Source: Spirochaetia bacterium (lineage in GTDB: Bacteria; Spirochaetota; Spirochaetia; Treponematales; Treponemataceae). From it: a stretch of DNA of 12,302 bases. The stretch lies in assembly GCA_900770075.1 (NCBI GenBank), contig CAAGIZ010000148.1:1-12302 (forward strand). The letters run 5' to 3'. A program made the position numbers and the translations under genes. Positions 6,515 to 12,302 of the stretch are shown in pieces. The notes beneath the pieces were generated by a model. The model was not told the origin of the DNA and did not search any database. It was given only the letters and a program-made list of their open reading frames with translations. Every line of letters starts with the position of its first letter. The first letter of the stretch is position 1.

Positions 6515-6576
6515 AACTTTTTCCGATTTTATACAATCAGTTTATCTTGTTCAATCGAAAAACCGATAATTATAGA
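6515..6576. promoter_or_regulatory. Divergent promoter region (repair operon / sugar operon)
   Basis: Only 62 nt separate the two divergent ATG codons, so promoters must overlap or lie partly within coding DNA. For the minus strand, TTGAAC (6554-6549) and TAAAAT (6531-6526) are 17 bp apart, but the -10 is only 11 nt from the xseA ATG. A perfect TATAAT also sits at 6574-6569, giving a leader of about 48 nt, with no good -35. For the plus strand, TTGTTC (6547-6552) and TTATAG (6570-6575) are 17 bp apart, but that -10 touches the ATG at 6577. These are motif matches by eye only. Confidence 0.3.
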
Positions 6577-8157
6577 ATGAAAAACATTGTAATTCTTTTT
6601 GCCGGAGAAAAACCGGGTTTTAAGTACGAAAAAAAATTTGATTCCCTCAGCGGCTTCGAAAAAGCGTTGGAATGGGCAGCCTCCGTGCCTGGTTCCATAA
6701 AAACCCTTGTCCTTGCCGGCGGAGAAAATTTACCTCAAATAAATAAAATCCTTTCTCAAAAAGGCATGGAAGAGGCTGTTCCCGGCGAAAACTGGACAAA
6801 CGGCCGTCTTGCAGGGGAGATTGCCCGTCTTTGCAAAGAAAACTCTGCGGACTATGCCGTTTTTGCCTGGGCGGACTGGCCTTTTTTAAATAAATCCCTT
6901 ACCGAACAGCTGGTTTCTGCCCACGAAAAATACAGGGCAGAGTATACCTTTGCAGACGGTTTTCCTTCCGGTTTTGCCCCGGAAATAATCGATGCAGGAG
7001 CGGCTGCCATAATTGCAGAACTTGCAGGAAGTTCACAAAAAGCGGCCGGTGACAAGCCGGCTTCGAGAGACGCCCTTTTTTCAATAATGAGCGGCGACAT
7101 AAACTCCTTTGAAATAGAAACCGTCCTGGCAGATAAAGACTACAGGCTTTTACGCTTTGATTTTGAATGTACTTCAAAGGCAGGTTTTGTTTCCTGCCTG
7201 CGTCTTTTTGAAAAAGCCAGAAATCAGAAAAAACAATTCTCTTCGGCGGATTTTGACGTATACGAAATATCAGATCTGGCAGAACAGTCTCCGGAAATTC
7301 AGCAGACCCTGCCTGCCTACTACAACATTCAGATTTCAAATTCTTACAATACAAAAAGCCTTTACTGCCCTTACGAAAAACTTTTCGCAGACAAAAAGAT
7401 GCCTCTGCTTCAACTTGCGGATTTCAAAACTCTTGTAAAAAAAATCTCGGAATTTTCAGGACAGGCTGTGGTAGGACTTTCTCTTTTCGGGGAACCTTCC
7501 CTTCATCCTGATTTTGCTGATTTTTCCCTGGAAGTACTGAAGTATAAGGACTTAAAACTTTTTGTGGAAACCGACGGCCTGAGTTTTTCAGAGGAAGACA
7601 TAAAAAAAATTGCCGCAGCTTCGGAAAATACCGGGCGGGTGGATTTTGCAGTCCGCCTTGATGCCGCAGAGGAAAAAATGTACGAAACTGTAAACGGCAG
7701 GAGCGGTTCGGATTTTAAAAAAGTTATGGATTTTATAAGCCTTCTGCAAAAAAACTTTCCGGGGCACGTCTATCCTCAGTTTACGCGGATGAACGTAAAC
7801 GAAGGGCAACTGGAAACTTTTTTCCGCTTTTGGAACGAAAAGACTTCCCCTTCCGCAGGTCACTTTGTAATTACAAAATACGACAGTTGTGCAGGTCTTT
7901 TAAGCGACGAAAAACCCGCCGATCTTTCACCTCTGGAACGCAATGCCTGCTGGCATCTCCGCCGGGACATGCACATTCTGTCAGACGGAACTGTTCCCCT
8001 GTGCAGGGCGAGAATTTCCGAAACTGCAGGGAACGCTCTTGAAGAACCTTTGGAAAAAATATGGGAAAAGGTTCAGAAAGAGGTGCTCAATCACATAAAT
8101 CAAAATTATTGCGAAAAATGCCGGGCTTGCGATGAATACTATACCTTTAATTTTTAA
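6577..8157 (+). CDS. Spiro-SPASM protein: NTP-transferase-like + degenerate radical SAM-like + SPASM
   Basis: A 526-residue protein matching my knowledge of the spirochaete-restricted spiro-SPASM family, whose function is unknown to me. Residues about 1-240 look like a weak nucleotidyltransferase fold (MKNIVILFAGE at the start; FAWADWPFLNKSL with D100 where cytidylyltransferases carry an acidic residue; DGFPSGFAPEI). Residues about 249-430 follow the radical-SAM barrel order (NIQIS, then LFGEPSLHPDF like a GGEP motif, then VDFAVRLDAAEEKMYETVNGR). The CxxxCxxC site reads Y257-N-T-K-S261-L-Y-C264, so only one cysteine remains. The C-terminal SPASM region keeps C458, C476, C512, C515 and C518. 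TTG at 6547 is an alternative start, but ATG at 6577 begins the first predicted strand. No clear ribosome-binding site is present. It is the first gene of the + operon and overlaps the next gene by 26 nt. Confidence 0.85.
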   Translation: MKNIVILFAGEKPGFKYEKKFDSLSGFEKALEWAASVPGSIKTLVLAGGENLPQINKILSQKGMEEAVPGENWTNGRLAGEIARLCKENSADYAVFAWADWPFLNKSLTEQLVSAHEKYRAEYTFADGFPSGFAPEIIDAGAAAIIAELAGSSQKAAGDKPASRDALFSIMSGDINSFEIETVLADKDYRLLRFDFECTSKAGFVSCLRLFEKARNQKKQFSSADFDVYEISDLAEQSPEIQQTLPAYYNIQISNSYNTKSLYCPYEKLFADKKMPLLQLADFKTLVKKISEFSGQAVVGLSLFGEPSLHPDFADFSLEVLKYKDLKLFVETDGLSFSEEDIKKIAAASENTGRVDFAVRLDAAEEKMYETVNGRSGSDFKKVMDFISLLQKNFPGHVYPQFTRMNVNEGQLETFFRFWNEKTSPSAGHFVITKYDSCAGLLSDEKPADLSPLERNACWHLRRDMHILSDGTVPLCRARISETAGNALEEPLEKIWEKVQKEVLNHINQNYCEKCRACDEYYTFNF

Positions 8158-9091
8158 CGAACGTCAGATAAACCGGACAATCCTTGGAGGCAGGGAAAGT
8201 CCCCCTGACGTAAAACTTCCCCTTGGAGTCCTTCTGCTGAATGGAAAAGGCAGCCAGTTTCGGTCTGCTGTTCTGGAAAGGCTTTTAAAAATGGGCTTTG
8301 AACAGATTGTTTCTCTGGAAAAAAATCACGAAAACTACAATATAAACGAACTTTCCCGAAAATTTCCCTCGGTAAAATTTGTCATACCCTTGGAAAAGGT
8401 TACGGAAGGAGAGCTGATAAACATAGGAATGTCAGAAATTTCCTGCGACAGCGTGCTTGTTTTTCGCGATAATCTTAGGGTGGAAAGCGACTTCATCTCT
8501 CCCCGGATTCTTGAAAAGATAACGGAAACCGAAGTTTTATGTATCGCTCCAAGGCTCACCTGCGGTTCCGTTACGAATTTTCCGGTGGTTTTTTCGCCCA
8601 CAGTAAACGGCTCTGTTTTTGATGTATTCGCTTCTTCCTCGATTTCCGACGGCCTTAAAACCCTGTATTCTCTTGATAACCTGGGAATTTATAATAGAAA
8701 AAAGTTTATGCAGCTTGGAGGATTTGACTACACCATTGCTTCCGCCCACTGGCAGACCCTGGATTTTTTTATGCGGGGATGGCTCTGGGGAGAAAAAACC
8801 TTAATTTCTACTTTATACAGTTTTTCCTATGAATCTGAATTTCCGGTTGAAGATTTGACGGTGGATTTGTCCTACAGCCGCTTTTTCCTGAAAAACCTGC
8901 TTCCCCGTTTTGATGAGGATCACGGAGTTATTCCAAAATCTTCTCTTTTCCTGTATCTTTTAAGGTCTGGCTGCGGTTTGATTGAATCCTGCAGACAGTT
9001 TTTTGATGCGCAGAACTGGGTAGCAAAAAACAAATACCGGTTTAAATTCGACGCAAAATATCTTGTAGAAAACTGGGGGAAAATTAAATGA
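8132..9091 (+). CDS. Glycosyltransferase-like protein (GT-A type, divergent)
   Basis: A 319-residue soluble protein with no membrane segment. The pattern is that of a family 2-like glycosyltransferase: a strand-helix start (KLPLGVLLLNG; RLLKMGFEQIVSLE), then VLVFRDNLRVESDFI, where D113 may stand for the metal-binding acidic position. LGGFDYTIASAHWQTLDFFM (from L195) resembles the GGFD and W-x-x-x-D acceptor-side segment of GT2 enzymes. A classical DxD is not visible, so substrate and activity are uncertain; it could be an inactive or accessory member. The ATG at 8132 lies inside the preceding gene, and its stop overlaps the next start by 4 nt (ATGA), so translation is probably coupled across three genes. 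Donor sugar unknown. Confidence 0.6.
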   Translation: MNTIPLIFNERQINRTILGGRESPPDVKLPLGVLLLNGKGSQFRSAVLERLLKMGFEQIVSLEKNHENYNINELSRKFPSVKFVIPLEKVTEGELINIGMSEISCDSVLVFRDNLRVESDFISPRILEKITETEVLCIAPRLTCGSVTNFPVVFSPTVNGSVFDVFASSSISDGLKTLYSLDNLGIYNRKKFMQLGGFDYTIASAHWQTLDFFMRGWLWGEKTLISTLYSFSYESEFPVEDLTVDLSYSRFFLKNLLPRFDEDHGVIPKSSLFLYLLRSGCGLIESCRQFFDAQNWVAKNKYRFKFDAKYLVENWGKIK

Positions 9092-11562
9092 CGATTCTTG
9101 TTGTGCAGTGCAGGCTTTCTTCAACCCGGCTGCCTGGAAAGGCCCTCCTTCCTCTCGGAAAAAAAACTGTCCTTGACTGGACTCTTTCTTCAATGAAAAA
9201 AGTTCCGGCAGATGAATACTATCTGGCAACGGACGCCGAAAGTGCAGGAAAACTTTCTCCTGTTGCCCTGCAAAACGGCTTTAAGGTTTTTGAAGGTCCC
9301 CTTGAAGATGTTCTTGAGCGTTTTTGCCTTTTGATAAATCAGACCGGGGCAGACACAGTAATCAGGGCTACTGCAGACAATCCTTTTTTGTTTTATGACT
9401 GTGCAGCTTCCCTTCTGGAGCAGTACAACCGCCGCTCCCAGACAGGAAAGTGCGATTACATAACCTACACAGGCCTTCCTCATGGCAGCGGAGTGGAAAT
9501 ATTCAGCGCGGCTTCCCTTTTAAAGGCCGCCTCATTGACGGAAGAGCCTTATGACCATGAACACGTAGGACCGTCTCTCTACAATCACCCTGAAAATTTT
9601 ACCAGCGTTATGCTTCCGGCTCCAGACCCCTGGAACAGGCCTGATTTACGGACAACAATCGACACTCCGGCAGATTACCGCCGTGCCTGTGCCGTAGTAA
9701 GAAAATTGGGCGAAAATTCTCCTTTCTCCAGTCAGGAAATAATCCAGGCTTTTGAAGATGATTCAATAAAATTTCCTGTCCTCTGCGTTCCCTGCGTAAA
9801 AAAAGGAAAGGGAACCGGGCATCTGCGCCGCTGTCTTGCCATTGCTTCTTCAATTGGGGCAAATGTCTATATCCCGGAAGATGCAGGGCTTGAAGAAAAA
9901 GAAGAACTTCTCCTTGCAGCAAAAGAAGACGGTTTTTTGGAAAGCCAGATTGTAACTTCACTTCCCGAAAAAGGTGAATACTCCCTTATAGTTACGGATG
10001 CTTTTGTCCTTGACCGGGAATTTGCACTGAAACTTGCTTCCCTTGCTCCCCTGGCTGCAATCGATGAAGGTTCCCTCAATACCGATTTATGCGACTATCT
10101 TCTGGACATAATTCCTTCTTACGGCCTTCAGCGCCCTTCAAATATTGCAGACCCTTCCTATGTAACCTTGCCGAAAAACCGCCGGAACGAAAAACTCAGT
10201 TCTACGGAAGATATTAAAAAAATCCTCGTTACTGTAGGCGGAGAAGATCCTGCAGACCTGGTTGTTCCTGCTTCCATAAGCTATGCAAAACTGGGGTACG
10301 ACATAACGGCAATCGTTCAAAATCCTCAGGAAGCTCAGGACAGGGTTGAGCCGGAACTGGCAGACAAAATCACTTTTATAAAACCTGTGCACAACCTTCG
10401 GGAGCAGCTTTTTAATTATGATGTAGTGGTAACCCACTATGGTTTTACGGCTTTTGAAGCAGTTGCCGCAGGCTGCGGCGTAGTCCTTTTGGGAACAACC
10501 ACCCTTCACGTGAACCTTGCCAGAAAATACGGCTTTAAGTGCCTTTCCGTACAGAATATAAACGAAATCGGAGCCGAATATTCCCTTTCCGAGGTATCAG
10601 AACTCTACCCGGACAGTCCTTTTGCCCGGCGTTCTCCGAAAAAAAACGATTTAGGACAGTTTGTCCGCCTTCTTTCAAAAGGCTCAAGGCTTTTTTGCCC
10701 GGTCTGCACAACGGAACACCCTTCTTTTGAAGACCAGATTGTCTGCCGCACCAATCAGAGAACATTCCGCCGCTGTACCACCTGCGGCATGCTCTATATG
10801 TCTTATACGGCAGATTCCCGCAGCACTTCCTACAACGAAAAATACTTTTTTGAAAGCTATAAAAAACAGTACGGAAAAACCTACCTTGAAGATTTTGAAA
10901 CGATAAAAAGTCAGGGAGTAAGGAGAACAGGGGTAATCGACTACATCTTCCGCAATTCCCACAAGCTTATTACGCCGGCGGTTCTGGATGTGGGCTGTGC
11001 CTATGGACCTTTTATGGACGCTGCAAACGATGCCGGCTGGCAGGTTTTCGGTACGGACATCTCGTCCGAAGCCGTTGCCTACGTTCAGGAAAAGCTTCAT
11101 TATCCTGCAACCTGTGCCTCTTTTCCGGCCTTTGATGCAGCAGCGGAATTCGGCATAAAGGAATTCGACGCAGTTACCATGTGGTACGTAATAGAGCACT
11201 TTCAGAATCTGGACAGCGTATTAAAAGCCGTGTCCAAGCTCCTTAAAACAGGAGGCGTTTTTGCCTTCAGTACACCTTCTGCCGGCGGAGTTTCCGGAAA
11301 ATTCAACACCCAGTCCTTTTTTCAGAACAGCCCGGCAGACCACTTTTCCCTTTGGGAACCCACACGGTGCTCTTCCATACTCCGAAAATACGGCTTTAAG
11401 GTTGAAAAAATCATCAGCACGGGACATCACCCTGAGCGTTTCCCCAACCTTGCAGGGTCAAAGCCCAGCAGCTTAAAGTGGGCGCTTTACACGGCCGCCA
11501 GCCACTTCTTCGGACTTGGAGACACTTTTGAAGTTTATTGCCGTAAAGAGCGGGATATTTAA
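9088..11562 (+). CDS. Three-domain fusion: SpsF-like cytidylyltransferase, SpsG/PseG-like domain, SAM methyltransferase
   Basis: An 824-residue fusion. Residues 1-230 are an SpsF-type (CMP-sugar-forming-like) nucleotidyltransferase: R9 and STRLPGKALLPL (12-23), RATADNPF with D97, HGSGVEIF and DLRTTIDTPADY with D192. Residues about 232-515 resemble SpsG/PseG, a GT-B-like UDP-sugar hydrolase in pseudaminic-acid synthesis: GKGTGHLRRCLA keeps the histidine (H245) equivalent to the PseG catalytic base, followed by VTHYGFTAFEAVAAG. Residues about 535-570 are a zinc ribbon (C537, C540, C563, C566). Residues about 600-824 are a class I SAM methyltransferase (VLDVGCAYGPF from 632; MWYVIEHF; GGVFAFSTPS). 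The protein could activate, hydrolyse or transfer, and methylate one sugar intermediate. The start overlaps the previous stop as ATGA. All three active sites look intact by eye. Exact substrates are unknown. Confidence 0.88.
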   Translation: MTILVVQCRLSSTRLPGKALLPLGKKTVLDWTLSSMKKVPADEYYLATDAESAGKLSPVALQNGFKVFEGPLEDVLERFCLLINQTGADTVIRATADNPFLFYDCAASLLEQYNRRSQTGKCDYITYTGLPHGSGVEIFSAASLLKAASLTEEPYDHEHVGPSLYNHPENFTSVMLPAPDPWNRPDLRTTIDTPADYRRACAVVRKLGENSPFSSQEIIQAFEDDSIKFPVLCVPCVKKGKGTGHLRRCLAIASSIGANVYIPEDAGLEEKEELLLAAKEDGFLESQIVTSLPEKGEYSLIVTDAFVLDREFALKLASLAPLAAIDEGSLNTDLCDYLLDIIPSYGLQRPSNIADPSYVTLPKNRRNEKLSSTEDIKKILVTVGGEDPADLVVPASISYAKLGYDITAIVQNPQEAQDRVEPELADKITFIKPVHNLREQLFNYDVVVTHYGFTAFEAVAAGCGVVLLGTTTLHVNLARKYGFKCLSVQNINEIGAEYSLSEVSELYPDSPFARRSPKKNDLGQFVRLLSKGSRLFCPVCTTEHPSFEDQIVCRTNQRTFRRCTTCGMLYMSYTADSRSTSYNEKYFFESYKKQYGKTYLEDFETIKSQGVRRTGVIDYIFRNSHKLITPAVLDVGCAYGPFMDAANDAGWQVFGTDISSEAVAYVQEKLHYPATCASFPAFDAAAEFGIKEFDAVTMWYVIEHFQNLDSVLKAVSKLLKTGGVFAFSTPSAGGVSGKFNTQSFFQNSPADHFSLWEPTRCSSILRKYGFKVEKIISTGHHPERFPNLAGSKPSSLKWALYTAASHFFGLGDTFEVYCRKERDI

Positions 11563-11574
11563 GGGGGCAAAAAA
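11563..11574 (+). promoter_or_regulatory. Strong ribosome-binding site for ATP-grasp gene
   Basis: AAGGGGGC spans the TAA stop of the fusion gene, and GGGGG (11563-11567) lies seven bases before the ATG at 11575. It is the clearest Shine-Dalgarno sequence of the + operon, and the only start there that does not overlap an upstream gene. Confidence 0.75.
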
Positions 11575-12302
11575 ATGACAGAAAATGCAGTAATCATACT
11601 TGGGGCAGGCCTCATGCAGGAACCGGCCATCCGTGCGGCAAAAGAACTGGGCTTTAAAACCGTAGTCGCTGACGGAAATCCCTCCGCCGTCTGTGCAAAA
11701 CTTGCAGATATCTTTGAAGCAGTTGATTTAAAAGATAAAGAAGGACTTGTAGGGCTGGCAGAAAAAGTAAAAGACTCAGGACTTAATCTTGCAGGCGTGT
11801 TTACGGCAGGAACGGATTTTTCTGCAAATACAGCCTGGGTTGCCCAGACTTTTAACCTTCCCGGCCACAGTTACGAAGCCTGCCTGAACGCTTCAAACAA
11901 GGTTCGCATGCGGGAATGTTTCCAGAAAAACGGCATTCCCAGCCCCGCTTTTGAAGAAGTTGATGAAAACCGCCTTGCCGAAATCCTGAATCTGGCAGAA
12001 AAAGGAAAAATCATCTTTCCAAAGGTCATTAAGCCGGTGGATAACATGGGTGGCAGAGGTTGCCGTCTTGTCCGCAGTGCAGAAGAATTAAAGCCTGCCG
12101 TCTCTTCGGCAATCAAAAACAGCCGCACAAAAAAAGCAGTCTTTGAAGACTATATGGACGGAGCCGAATTCAGCATCGATGCCCTTATTTACAACGGAAC
12201 TTTTACCGTAACGGGCTTTGCAGACAGGCACATCTATTATCCGCCGTATTTTATAGAAACAGGGCACACCATGCCGTCCTCCGTAAACGAAGAAATCAAA
12301 AA
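11575..12302 (+). CDS. ATP-grasp ligase (partial, 3' end beyond window)
   Basis: The frame stays open from the ATG to the window edge (242 full codons). The N terminus has a Rossmann-like pre-ATP-grasp fold (AVIILGAGLMQEPAIRAAKE; VVADGNPSA), then VFTAGTDFSANTAWVAQTFN. The ATP-grasp region has NKVRMRECFQKNGIPSP, the ATP-binding lysine in PKVIKPVDNMGGRG and EDYMDGAEFSIDAL. The arrangement resembles carbamoyl-phosphate-synthase-like and D-Ala-D-Ala-ligase-like enzymes that join a carboxylate to an amine or thiol through an acyl phosphate. In this operon it may attach an amino acid or other acyl group to a sugar; that is inference. The C-terminal metal-binding and catalytic part is not in the window. 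Confidence 0.85.
   Translation, partial: MTENAVIILGAGLMQEPAIRAAKELGFKTVVADGNPSAVCAKLADIFEAVDLKDKEGLVGLAEKVKDSGLNLAGVFTAGTDFSANTAWVAQTFNLPGHSYEACLNASNKVRMRECFQKNGIPSPAFEEVDENRLAEILNLAEKGKIIFPKVIKPVDNMGGRGCRLVRSAEELKPAVSSAIKNSRTKKAVFEDYMDGAEFSIDALIYNGTFTVTGFADRHIYYPPYFIETGHTMPSSVNEEIK

Overview
The window looks like chromosomal DNA from a spirochaete, most likely Treponema or a close relative. The main support is a gene of the spirochaete-specific 'spiro-SPASM' type (6577-8157), a large periplasmic TPR/OmpA-like protein, and short dispersed repeats whose encoded peptides resemble ones I recall from Treponema genomes. No database search was possible, so the genus is an inference. No tRNA, rRNA, transposase, phage gene or CRISPR array was seen.

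Layout. 1-411 is non-coding and holds two strong adjacent inverted repeats (14-98) and one copy of a dispersed repeat (about 207-270). 412-2505 (+) encodes an exported TPR / FlgD-like / OmpA-like envelope protein. 2506-2957 lies between two convergent genes and is filled by a 19-nt tandem repeat of 22 full units plus a partial one. It ends in an 11-C tract next to the mutL stop. 2958-6514 (-) is a DNA-repair operon read xseA, xseB, mutL (exonuclease VII large and small subunits, then mismatch-repair MutL). The xseA-xseB gap holds a second copy of the dispersed repeat, in the opposite orientation. 6515-6576 is a short divergent promoter region.

6577-12302 (+) is a tightly packed four-gene operon, with overlaps of 26 and 4 nt and then a 12-nt gap. 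In order it encodes: a spiro-SPASM protein joining a nucleotidyltransferase-like region to a radical-SAM-like region that has lost two of its three cluster cysteines; a small glycosyltransferase-like protein; an 824-aa fusion of SpsF-like cytidylyltransferase, SpsG/PseG-like domain and zinc-ribbon SAM methyltransferase; and an ATP-grasp ligase cut by the window edge. These parts fit synthesis of an activated, modified sugar and its transfer to a surface or flagellar target. The product cannot be read from the sequence.

The most notable items are the uncharacterised sugar-modification operon with its three-part fusion and apparently non-canonical SPASM protein, the 19-nt array with internal duplications, and the pair of diverged dispersed repeats.
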